This document shows, one piece after another, positions 10,701 through 20,724 of a stretch of DNA of 64,000 nt. Location of the stretch: assembly GCA_026419785.1 (NCBI GenBank), contig JAODTK010003521.1, forward strand, positions 124,001-188,000. Reading direction: 5' to 3'. The notes beneath the pieces are model-generated. The model ran no database searches and was not told where the DNA came from. It saw nothing but the letters and a program-made list of their open reading frames with translations. Within the stretch, counting starts at the first letter, position 1. Every line of letters begins with the position of its first letter. A program made the position numbers and the translations under genes. This stretch comes from Sclerodactyla briareus. Taxonomy: Eukaryota > Echinodermata > Holothuroidea > Dendrochirotida > Sclerodactylidae.

Positions 10701-11107
10701 CTGCACCAAAAAACAATAGGTTCATTCACACCCTAATCAACCAATATTAACTAATAGATCTTCTGCCATAAATAGATATCGAGTGCTGATAAGGTTTTGA
10801 ACTTTGCCCTGTCGTGAACTTGAACGACCTTGAACTGACACCAAAACATGGGTTGATCCCCCTACATGAGCACCCCACTGACTAATTTGAACTTGATACC
10901 TGATTGCGTTTTCGTTGATATCGTGCTGTGCGCGAGGGTTCACATACACACATACAGACACACACCAACGCCATTTGCACAAACCATTCTGCAATTCCTT
11001 TTGCCTCTCCGTCAAGGGATCAAATGAAATGAATTGCATTTTTTTCAAAGCAGTGGTCAGAAAAGAGGCCGTATGTAAAACGCTATGGTAAAAATGATGT
11101 CCGACCT

Positions 11108-12150
11108 CCCGTTGGGGAAGGCCTTTTTGTTTGTCTCGCCTGAACTTGTTTCAAGGAGAGACATAGTGGTCACTTTGTTGTGTGTCTGTCTGTCTGTCTG
11201 CTGTCTGTCTGTCTGTCCGTATGTGCGGTTCGATATCTCCTGAACCGGGAAGCCATCATGCTGGACCTTTTTGTGGCGGTGCTCGGTGAATAGTTGCCGA
11301 TGTGCATTCCCTTTCCGTCCCGAAAGACCATACTCATTTGCATAAATTTGCATAGTTAATGACAACTTGACCCGAACTTGTTTACAAGATTCTCTCGATC
11401 GTAGATGCCATGTGTCGCCGTTCTTAGTATAAACAACTATGTTAAGAGTACCCAAATGCATTAGTTCCTGGCCATGATATATGCTAATTATAGTAGTCTA
11501 ATTTGCATAATTTCTGCGATTTTTTGAAGTTGCTTGGATTTTGACGAAACTCGGTGGGATTGTGTATCTAAGTCCCATGAATTTTACATTAGTGACGAGG
11601 GCCCAAAGGTCATTTATGTTACAATTTGCATTTACCTAGTCCAGTCTAATTTGCTAATATATGCATATTTAAAAGTGGTTGTAATTTTTGAAACTTGTGG
11701 AGATTGTACACCTTTGATCCTGATAATTTAGCAACATGCCAAGGTTCATTTAGGTCATTATGTGAATAATTTGCATAATTACGCAATTTTTTGAAGTTTC
11801 GTGTAAATGGCCATAACAATTGGAATGAGTGCAGTTAGGGTGCGTGTAATGAGATTGGTCATGATAATTTTTGGGGTTCAGTGGAGCAAATAACATCTAA
11901 TGACAAGGGTCAAAAGGTCAAAGGTCAAGTTGTAGGAAAATGTGCTTATTTTATGGAGTTACAGGCCAAGAAATAGAAACCGTCAATTTGGGGATATGTG
12001 ATAGAGTTCGTGTGCTACATTACGACCAACTCCCCGCTTCGACTGACGATCTGGTCGTTCAAGTATAAGGGCCCAAAGATCGATTTGGATACCTTTTGGT
12101 GATAGCACAGGGCGTGTGTACCTGATTAAATAATGCTTTTAGGACTTGGT
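11108..12150 (+). mobile_element. HINE-like element A: hairpin, GTCT microsatellite, about 267-bp core units
   Basis: An imperfect stem at about 11,132-11,161 (GTCTCGCCTGAA against TTCAAGGAGAGAC) is followed by a TGTC-type microsatellite (11,180-11,218). The core has TAATTTGCATAATT..GCGATTTTTTGAAG near 11,500 and its relative near 11,765, a step of about 267 bp. The same hairpin recurs, decayed, at 51,353-51,382 in front of a related repeat. A perfect AGGTCAaAGGTCA lies at 11,915-11,927. A stem-loop, GTCY microsatellite and tandem core are the known layout of Helentron-associated interspersed elements. That assignment is by architecture only, since no helicase is present. Confidence 0.5.
11180..11218. 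repeat. (TGTC)n microsatellite
   Basis: About nine GTCT/CTGT units with one interruption (GCTG). It sits 20 bases after the hairpin of element A. Confidence 0.9.
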
Positions 12151-12174
12151 GCATCACATCAGGCTACATTTTTT

Positions 12175-12199
12175 GATTCCTGACGAAGTCAGAGGAATC
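12175..12199 (+). other. Terminal stem-loop of element B
   Basis: GATTCCTGAC, loop GAA, then GTCAGAGGAATC: the arms pair except for a two-base bulge. The related copy at 38,387 has a decayed version (GATTCTTAAC, GAA, GTCAAGTATC). Confidence 0.7.
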
Positions 12200-12262
12200 A
12201 TGCAGTATGACAGTGTGTGTGTATGTGTGTAGTGTGGTATGTGTGGTGTGTAGTGACGCTGG

Positions 12263-15000
12263 CTTGTAAACACATAACTCGAAACCCCACTGGATGAATG
12301 AAAGCTCACACTGGGTATGTTGGTTCCCATGATTATGTACAAGAACCCTATTGTTTTGGGGTCAGGTCAGAGTCATCTGAGGTCAACAAGTCAAAAGGTC
12401 TGAAAACGCTTGTAAACATGCTAAGTCCAGAACGGTTTGGTCCGATCAAGTTGAAATTTGGTGTATAGCTTCCTTATGGGATTCAAGGAACCTATTGTTT
12501 TTGGTTCTTATCGTGGGGTGAATTCCGGTCAAAAAATGGTAAAAATGTGTGAAAAGTTGATATTTTGGCCAATTTTGCTTGTAAAACGATGACTCGTCGA
12601 CCCACCTGATGGATGAAGCTCATACTCGGTAATGTGTTGTTCCCCATGATGAGTGCATGAATCCCTATGTTTGGGGTCAGTTCAAAGGTCTCTGAGGTCA
12701 CCAGAGGTCAAACTCTGAAATCCTTGTGAAGCACGAAATTCCGAAATAGTGTCCATCAAGCTGAATTTAGTGTGTAGCTTTCTTATGGGGAGTACAAGAA
12801 CGCTACTTGTTCCCGGCTGTTGATTGGGGGGGTCATTTTTGGGAGTAAATTAGAAATAGTCCAAAAATTGATATTTTGGCTAATTTTGGCTTGTAAACCA
12901 CTAACTCAACCCCACCGTGGATAATGACTCATACTTGGTATGTGGTCCTATGATGAGTACTTGATCTCTATTGTTTTTGGGTCCGGTCAAAGGTCATCTG
13001 GATGGTCACCAGAGTCCATGTCGAAATCCTTGAAACACCAAAGTCTCAAACATGTTAATCCCGATCAAGCTGAAATTTGGTGTGTAGCTTTCTTATGGGC
13101 AGTACAAAACCCTACTTTGTTTTGGGTGTTGATGGGGGTCCTTTTTTGGGAGAAATTATGAAATAGTCAAAAACTGATATTTTGGCAATTTTGGCTTGTA
13201 AACCACACTAACTCAACTCACCTGGATTAATTGAGCTCATCACTTGGTATGTGGTGTTCCCCATGATGATAACATGATCCCTATTGTTTTGGGTCTGTTC
13301 AAGGTCATCTGAGGTCACCAGAGGTCAAGTCTGAAATCCTTGTAAACAAAACATAAGTCCCAAACAGTTGTCCAATCATCAGCTTAAATTTGTTGCGTAG
13401 CTTTCTTATGGGGAGTACAAGAAACTCCTGTTGTGTCGAGAGGTTGATTGGGGGTCATTTTGGGAGAAATTAGGAAGAGTCGAAAATTTGTTAATTTGGC
13501 TAATTTTGTTTGTCTTGTAAAAACACCTAACAAACTCGACCCCACCTGGATGAATTGAGCAAAAAATCATACTTGGTATGTGTGTTCTCAAGATGATTAT
13601 CCTGATCCCTATTGTTTTTTGGGGGTCGGTCAGGTCTATCTGAGGTCACCATAGGTCAAAGAAGCCCTGAAATCCTTGTAAACACTATAAGTCCAAAAGG
13701 GTTGGTCCGATCAAGCTGATTTTGGTGTGTAGCTTTCTTAGGGGCAGTACAAGAACCCTATTGTTTTGGGTGTTGATTGGGGGTCATTTTTGGAGAATTA
13801 GGAAATAGTCAAAAATTGATATTTTGGTTTTCAAATTTTTGGCTTGTAAACACACTAACCTCAACGCCACCTGGATAATTGAAGCTTATACTTGGTATGT
13901 TGTTTCCCCATGATGAGTATTATCCCTATTGTTTTGGGGTCGGTCAAAGTCAGCTGAGGTCACCACCAGAGTCAAAGCGAAATCCTTGTAAACACGATAA
14001 GTCTCAAAACTGTTGGTCCATCAAGCTGACACTTTGGTGTTTAGCCTTTCTTATGGGGAGTACAAGAAACCCTGTTTGTTTCGGGTGTTATTGGGGGTCA
14101 TTTTGGGAGAAATTAGGAAATAGGTCAAAAACTTGATATTTTGGCTATTTTGGTCTGTAAACACACAACTCGACCCCACCTGGATAATTGAGCTCATACT
14201 TGTATGTGGTTCCTCATGTGAGTAAATGATCCCGATTGTTTTGTGGGTCAGGTCAAAGGTCTCTGAGGTCACCGGAGGTTCAAGTCTGAAATCCTTGTAA
14301 ACACTATAAGTCCCAAACAGTTTGTCCGATCGAAGCTGAATTTGGTGTTTAGTTTCTATGGGTGTACAGAACCTATTGGCTTTTTTTGGTTCAGGTCGAG
14401 GGTGAATATTGTCGAAAATAGAAATTTTGTGAATTCACTATTTTGGACAATTTGTTTGGCTTGTAAACACGATAACACTAGCCCCATCTGGATGGATGTA
14501 GCCATGCTTGTATGTGTGTCCCCATGATGATGAGTACATGAAACCTATTATTTTTGGGGTCAGGTCAGGAGGGCATTTAGGTCAACAGATGTTAAATCTG
14601 AAAAGCTTGTAAACACGATAAACCAAAATATTGGTCTGATCAGGTTGAGATTTTGTGTGTGCTTTCTTATGGGGAGAGCATGAACCCTATTTTTTTGGCT
14701 CAGGTCGAGGATGATTTTTGGTCAGGAATATGAACATTTGTGAAAAGTCATATTCGGCCAATTCTGGCTTTTAAACAAGATAACTCAACCCACCCGGATG
14801 ATGAAGCTCATACTTGGTATGTGAGTTTCTCCAAGATAGTACATAAACCCTATTTGTTTTGGGGTCAGGTCAAGGTTCTTTATTTGAGGTCTACCAGAGG
14901 TCAGTCTGACACTTGAAATTTAGCGTAGTGTAGTTTCTTTTTTTCTTTATCCAAGAGTAAGAGGAGCCCTATTGGTTGGGTTGTAAAAAAAGCGTTATGT
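12263..15000. repeat. 313-bp tandem array, nine units
   Basis: The marker (G)GCTTGTAAACACxxTAACTCG and its variants fall at 12,263, 12,578, 12,890, 13,195, 13,514, 13,843, 14,155, 14,460 and 14,768 (steps 305-329). Each unit contains GGATGAATGAAGCTCATACT, CCCTATTGTTTTGGGGTCAG, several AGGTCA words, CTTGTAAACACxATAAGTCC and GAAATTTGGTGTGTAGCTTT. The two TTGTAAACAC marks split the unit into two related halves. Perfect DR4 words AGGTCAccagAGGTCA lie at 12,695-12,710 and 13,312-13,327. Small open frames inside (for example 13,879-14,136) only read the unit. Confidence 0.95.
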
Positions 15001-15094
15001 GTTGCCATAATGAGCTGGTACAATCTAACCCTTTGTTCCCTTGTGTCTGGCTATAGGTTGTCAGAAAGAGTCAGGAATCCCTAAGCCTTTGGCT

Positions 15095-15440
15095 TTCTGG
15101 TTCATAAAAACCGCATTCATCAAAGGTCAATTAAGGTCACTCAAGGACGAAGAACTGCCAAATAATAACATTTCCTGCAACAGCCTTCGTGACTTGTGTG
15201 ATTGGCTGGAAATTTGGGGACTGCAGCATAATATCAAGGGTAACTTTTTCATAAAAACTGTGATGTCATAAAGGTCATTCAAGGTCCTTAGGGACCAAAT
15301 GATCAATAATAACATTTCCTGCAACAGTCCCTCTTAAAGAAATACTGTATGTGATATGGCTGATTTTTCGAGACAATGTGGCTCATTTATGATGGTAATA
15401 TTTCATAAAACTGTTATGTTTATCAAAGGCCCTTCAATTA
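15095..15440. repeat. About 147-bp tandem repeat, 2-3 units
   Basis: AATAATAACATTTCCTGCAA recurs at 15,161 and 15,305. TTCATAAAAAC followed by an AAAGGTCA-type word recurs at 15,100, 15,249 and, decayed, 15,402. It abuts the tail of element B and, like it, is rich in GGTCA. Confidence 0.8.
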
Positions 15441-17660
15441 TCCGGATCCTACATTGTGAGAAGTATTGAATGAGTAAAAAAATAATAGCTCTACGAACTC
15501 CATATACAGTCTTTGATTAATATTATTACCCTCTCGGCTACCCAATTAAGAATGGTATGGTCTAGCATCCATCTCACTATTAAGATAGCAGCACTATGTC
15601 TATTTGAAGTTTTACTAATTTCAACTTTTAACCCCTCAGGTATGGTATTTCCATCCATTCCATTTAACTATTTTCCTATCTGTAACAGACAGAAGATTTC
15701 ATTTGATTGTCTTTTCATATCAACTTCATGGGCATAACCGTGACAAAATGTACAGGAACATGGTGCACAATTGATGAGCAGCTGGTTACAGTGGAATTCC
15801 CTTATATCACCTACATAGTCATAGCTTCATCACCCGTAGGGCCTACATGGTCCAGAGCCACCGCATCCTGAGGGTGCAAAGTTCCCCTGCCCAGGAGAGG
15901 AGCCAATTAGATGGCTTATTCACTCTAACAGGGGTGCTGCAGTAGCTGTGAGAGGGGTGGGTGTGAACTCCCTGGGGGGTTGCTGGAAGTACGTAGATAT
16001 ATAGAGGATATTCTTGGGAGGATATAAGGATAAATTTAGTAGAGTTAGGGTTTGTTTACATTGTGTGGAACAATACGGTAATCTGAAGGAACTATTAATC
16101 AGTAATTATTTATAATGGGAGGGTAAAGTAGGTAGGATCAAGGGGTGTAGTCAATGATGGCGATGAAATGTTTATATTTTAGAGGTATTGGGATATTAAA
16201 GAAGCATATGGAATGAATTCGAACAACTGGTCGCAAAGGAAAGTCTTGCGAAAGATGCTCCAAATCCCAAAATAGCGATAAGTGAGTAGGACTACCAAGC
16301 TTCTCAAAGATGTTGGTCGTTGCGGAATTGCAGGATCCTTCAAGAACAAGTCTTGACTAGTTTTTTAGAGGTTAGTGAATTATATGGGGTCTGTTTTCTA
16401 TAATTTTGGGTCGTTGTGGCGCATGGCATTCATGAGGATTTGTCCGGACTATGCCTCATATACTAAAACGATATGGGGGGGGATTCGTTTAGCTCAGTCG
16501 GTGAACTACGGACTGGCAATCAATGTTGATTGGGGAGTCATCACTGAGCATGTTGAAAGGCACGCTTTTTGTCTTTTATTTTCTTTTCAGTGTATTTAAT
16601 ATTCACAAGCATATGGTTACAGAGACGTATGTACATAGAACGTTCATTGCGTATTAATATGAAAATTGAAAATTTACAATAAGAGCAACGCGGCGGAAAA
16701 CATATTGGAAAACAAAAACAAAGTGAGCGAATTAACAACTGGTAAAAAAATAAATCAGTTAAGCACTGAAACGGACAAATTATGAAATAGGGAATACTGA
16801 GAACTTAATAGTGATCGAAGTCTTTTCTACAGTGTTGTTTGGACCGAACATGTATCCTGAAAATGCTGGGCTCCACTCAACCATCTGCCCATGTGAGTAT
16901 CTTGTGCGGTGACTTGTGGAGAGTAGATAGGGGAGCGCTAAGTGCCAGCTTCCAGCGGAATCTCATGAGGGACACATGTACGTATACGAGTGAGTGGCGT
17001 AGAAATTGTGGCGACAGAAGTGATTAGATAAGAGGACTACAGGTGTGATAAGACACTGATGACCAGGGGTAATATCTGGTAAAGCGCGCGGTTTGGTATA
17101 TAAAGACATAATGTTACTAGTCATCCAAATGAGTATGGTTGTAAGGTTTATTCAATTCTCTTAGAGATTCACAGCCAAGTTCGGTTGCTTTGCTGCTCTG
17201 ATGAAACCATTCACGGCACGGGGTGGGTGCCTAATCAATCATTTTCTAACCCACTTCTAACTGTTGTTGTTGTGTTTGCTTTGTTGTGTCCCGTTCCATT
17301 CGGTGTGTCTTCCAAACATAACAATTAAGTATTATCTTCTATATTGTTCATACTATAGCTGATGAAATGGTCTTAGGTTGACTCGCCATAGATGATGTCA
17401 GTTCATAACATGGGTTAAATTGTTCTGTGCATCATACTAGACCCGTAGTTGAACCAACTATTGTAAGCATACTGTCTGTGAGGGTATGTTTAATGTGCAG
17501 TTTCTGGTGCCCTTTTGACGGTCACATGGAACAGCAGTACATATAATAGAGTGTTATCCTGTCCCCACGTCATAATTTGATTAGATTTTTTTTTACAGTT
17601 AATAGTTCACTGAGGTTTGCAAATACAAGCCGTGGTCTCAATAGTTGTACTGGACAAGTA
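15440..17660. other. Unassigned stretch
   Basis: No gene recognised. The only notable word is a tRNA box-A-like TTAGCTCAGTCGGTGAAC at 16,489-16,506 without a matching box B, which may be a decayed SINE head. Confidence 0.4.
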
Positions 17661-17667
17661 GAAGTAA

Positions 17668-18015
17668 TAATAATAATGTCCCGTTCTTATATAGCGCTTG
17701 TACACACTAACCGTATAGGACATCTCAAAGCGCTGAGGGCCATTACCCCCCTGTCACCGGTAACTTGTTCGGCGCGCACCATAGTGCACACTCAAAGCTA
17801 TACACTCCTGGCAACCGCCATGGTCCCCCCCCCCCCCCAACCACATTTCCCCGGGACATTCAATCACCGTTATGGCCGCCGTAATCAGCGCCCTTGTGAT
17901 TACAAGTACCTCTCAAAGGTTCCCATGACGACTGAGATAAAGCGACTTGCTCAAAGACGTACCGGAAAGTTTAACCGATTACAAGTCCTATTAAGCTCTA
18001 CCGACTGAGCTAATC
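17668..18015 (-). mobile_element. tRNA-derived SINE, minus strand
   Basis: Read on the minus strand it opens with GGATTAGCTCAGTCGGTAGA (a good tRNA box A, near 18,013-17,994). GGACTTGTAATCGG and a decayed box-B-like GGTTAAACTTTCC follow. The body has TTTGAGCAAGTCGCTTTA and the tail GCGCTTTGAGATGTCC, then GCGCTATATAAGAAC and (ATT)n at 17,668-17,700. Head, body and tail order is that of tRNA-headed SINEs. Transcription would be by RNA polymerase III from boxes A and B. The C run at 17,824-17,838 is inside it. The plus-strand frame 17,577-18,008 is an antisense shadow. Confidence 0.75.
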
Positions 18016-18119
18016 CGATCTGTCCCGTTTGTGGTTCTGTGCAATAACATGCAGCATTCATGTTTTTCTATAACCTTGTAAAATGAATCATTGTCTAGTT
18101 TTTTCAGGGCTCTGTTACC

Positions 18120-18480
18120 CACATTATTAGCTCAAATTTCGAGCTATGTTGGTTGAGGTATTGTAATCCGCCACAGTCAAGCTATCTGTCGGTCGGTTTG
18201 TCTTTCTGTCTATCTGCTCAAATGTTCCTTCCATGACCGATGTTGACGAACACGGACACGATGTTTTATTGACCCACGGGACATCCCCTCGACCTCGGCA
18301 GGTAAAATACCTAAAGGGGCAGTATGGGCCAATATGTGAAATCTGCAATGCTCCTTCTCTTATAAATTAGTTGGATTTCCGTGATAATTGGTCAGTGTTG
18401 TCATGGACTGTAGTGCTACCTACAGGGTATTCAGAGATTTAAGATCAAAGGTCATTGATAGTGCATAACTATGTAGAAAA
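18120..18480. repeat. Fragment of a GTCY/GGTCA-family element
   Basis: TCTGTCGGTCGGTTTGTC and CTGTCTATCTG (18,183-18,215) form a decayed GTCY microsatellite. Further right, TAAATTAGTTGGATTTCC (18,364-18,381) and ATTTAAGATCAAAGGTCATTG-like text match the repeats at 51.7 kb and 47.7 kb. Boundaries are uncertain. Confidence 0.45.
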
Positions 18481-19480
18481 TTGTTAGAATCTGCAAAAAG
18501 CTCCTCCTACATGATAACACTAATCAATTAGCATTAAAATCAACCTAATTTGTATCATTGAGCCTGCAGATTTTCCGTTGGTGCTCTAGTTTTTATTCAT
18601 CTAAACATTAAAGGGTGAACTCGGTAATCTTTCCAACAAAATAACATTTGTATTTCAAATGAAAAGGAAAATGCTTAGACGAAAGAAAACTCACAAGAAA
18701 ACGAGAGAAATGATATAAATCAACCATTGAGTGGACTAAGAATGCTGATAAGAAAAATGACATAATTATGAAATCATATAAAATACATATGAATTTACAT
18801 AGGAGTTCAAATCAGCATATGGCATGACATAAGAGACATTGAAAATCCTGAGAAAACTAAACAGGCATATTGGAGTGGCATTACATTTGGGCACATTCAT
18901 CGAAAAAAAACCGTATAGTATGAATGCGACTACCGAAGGAAACTCGCAGAAAAGACGATGAAGCTACGGAATTGGCATTTTTGGCATTGTAAGGTGAGTT
19001 CATTCCATTCTTTGGCTGCTACATAAGAAAATGATGAAAGAAAATACGACTGGCGTTTGCCACCCATTTTAAACATCAATTAAGAAGCAAGTTTACCGTA
19101 TTCATTCTAATATAGAAGCTCATATGCCCTAATAGAGCACACATTGGTTTTTTCAATATTTATATTTTTGTGACGCTAAGAGAGGCACACTTTCAGAACT
19201 GGTCGAACACGAATTGAATAATGCGGTATTATGCGTGACGGAACAGAGCATAAGAACTTCGGCAGTGTATCAGAAGTCAGAACATATCTATCTAAACTAT
19301 GCAAGAGGGAATAATCCGTTGGATGCTTTGTAATCATTGAGTTGTCCTTCTTCACAATTAACTGAATAAATTAAATATTAAATATTTCATCAGATTCATC
19401 GTCAAAAGTAACATTAATTATTATTCGAACATCAGAATTCTGAAGTCGCCTCATTCGCATAGAAATTAAAGCACTGTTTT
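18480..19480. other. Unassigned AT-rich stretch
   Basis: No gene, RNA or repeat that I can support. TTAAAGGGTGAACTC at 18,607 resembles the TTAAAGG ends of MITEs seen at 44-49 kb, but no partner end was found. Confidence 0.4.
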
Positions 19481-19488
19481 GGCTGCAC

Positions 19489-19627
19489 GTAGGCTACAAT
19501 ACTCTAGCATAAACATGTAGGCTACAATACTCTATAGCATAAACATGTAGGCTACAATACTCTAGCATAAACATGTAGGCTACAATACTCTAGCATAAAC
19601 ATGTATAGGCGACATACTCGCGCATAA
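19489..19627. repeat. 28-bp minisatellite, five units
   Basis: GTAGGCTACAATACTCTAGC plus ATAAACAT repeats at 19,489, 19,517, 19,547, 19,575 and 19,603 (steps 28, 30, 28, 28). The last unit is decayed. There are no spacers between units, so this is not a CRISPR-type array. Confidence 0.95.
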
Positions 19628-19879
19628 TTGGCCCCACATACATTTCCATTATAATGCAATAAACCAGGGTCGTTGTATCAGTCTGAGGAGGGCTAATCTA
19701 TTGGAAACGTTTACAACACATGCCACATGGGTGATTCCAATTCATTATCGATATGCACCGCTGAAAAGGCGCTGAAATGTTTTCATGTTTTACTGTCAGT
19801 AAAGTATTTTCCACGATAATATTTTTTTTCTGGGGGGGGGGGGTACATGGCGCTTCGCTTATTACTTTGCGTAGAATTT

Positions 19880-20235
19880 TGTATTCATAACACCATTTAC
19901 CTATCTGCCTGTCTTCATCAATTTTAGCATTTCGTCTCTAGACCTCCCCTTCAGATGAGAAGTTGTATCAGCGCAACCATCGCCAGAACAAGGATTATTG
20001 CCTGGTCCCTATCCTTGATAACAAATAAATGAAAGAGGACCGAGAATAGATTCTTGCAGGACACCACTCGTAACATGTCGCGGAGCGTAACAGGGTACTA
20101 CTTCCTTGACGGAGTGCCTGCTTGCAGTTACATAAATATGGATTCGAACCATGTCAGCGAATTTTCGTAGTAGACCATAAACCAATCATTTAGAGTGAAG
20201 TATAGTGTAAGTATAGAGTGACCCCGAACCATGTT
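19880..20235 (-). pseudogene. LINE reverse transcriptase fragment, minus strand
   Basis: The minus-strand translation contains SGVLQESILGPLSFIYLL (about 20,073-20,020), matching the S-G-V-P-Q-G-S-I-L-G-P-L-L-F block of non-LTR reverse transcriptases. Upstream of it WFESIFM (about 20,145-20,125) matches the W-F-x-S-Y-L block. Downstream, CADTTSHLKGRSRDEML (near 19,985-19,935) looks like the remains of the F-A-D-D-T-T box with one Asp lost. Stops and frame changes are present. Only the central palm region is recognisable. Confidence 0.65.
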
Positions 20236-20481
20236 GGTGGAGAGACGAATTAGTAATCAGCGGTTCGGGAGAAACCAGCTCTCCAGATGCACCTCAACCG
20301 TGAAGCATCTCCTCACCGCAGTGTGCGGCGGAAGCCTACAATTTAGGAGTGGGGGGGGGGGAACGCCGACCAAACTTTTTGATGAATTGATGTGTGTTTA
20401 CTATCTAAGCGGATCCCCACCATTCTTTGGCGCGGATCGTGGAAGAAATTTTGGGTTTTACAAACCTCCCAGATGGCCGGC

Positions 20482-20722
20482 AAAAAAAAAAAAAAAAACA
20501 AATGAGGAATAATGGAGGGGAGAAGAGGGAAAAGAAAAACCAAAAAAAAAGGGGAGAGAAAAAGAAAGGGAAAACAAAAAGAAGGAAAAAAAAAAAAAAA
20601 AAAAAGGGGGTGGAAAAAACAACAAAAAAACAAAAAAAAAAAAAAGAAAAAAGAAAAAAAAAAAAATGTAAAAAGAAAAAAAAGAAGGGGGGGGGAGGAA
20701 AAAGGGTTGTGAAAAAAAACGA
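20482..20722. repeat. About 240-bp polypurine (A/G) tract
   Basis: Almost uninterrupted A and G on the plus strand, with A runs up to about 20 bases and only a handful of pyrimidines. The apparent Lys- and Phe-rich frames on both strands come from this composition. It could form triplex structures or reflect low-quality sequence. Confidence 0.9.
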
Positions 20723-20724
20723 CA

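Larger units (their letters stand above)
12172..15102 (+). mobile_element. HINE-like element B: hairpin, GT microsatellite, nine 313-bp units, conserved tail
   Basis: The left end is a near-perfect stem-loop (12,175-12,199) after a T run, then a GTGTGTGTATGTGTG tract (12,212-12,255), then the tandem core, then a unique tail at about 15,003-15,102 containing CCATAATGAGCTGGT, TTGTTCCCTTGTGTCTGG, GTTGTCAGAAAGAGTC and GGCTTTCTGGTT. The same left end and the same tail bound a shorter copy at 38,382-39,540, which fixes both boundaries. Two dispersed copies with shared ends but different unit numbers indicate a mobile element that carries an expanding satellite. It has no coding capacity, so it depends on proteins encoded elsewhere. 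Confidence 0.7.

Noticed and set aside
16478-16560. tRNA gene suggested by TTAGCTCAGTCGGTGAAC
   Set aside because: Only box A is present; there is no box B and no complete cloverleaf at the expected distance. Kept only as a possible SINE scrap.
17577-18008. 143-codon plus-strand frame
   Set aside because: Antisense to a tRNA-derived SINE.
19489-19627. CRISPR-like array of 28-bp repeats
   Set aside because: Units are contiguous with no spacers, in a eukaryotic context; an ordinary minisatellite.
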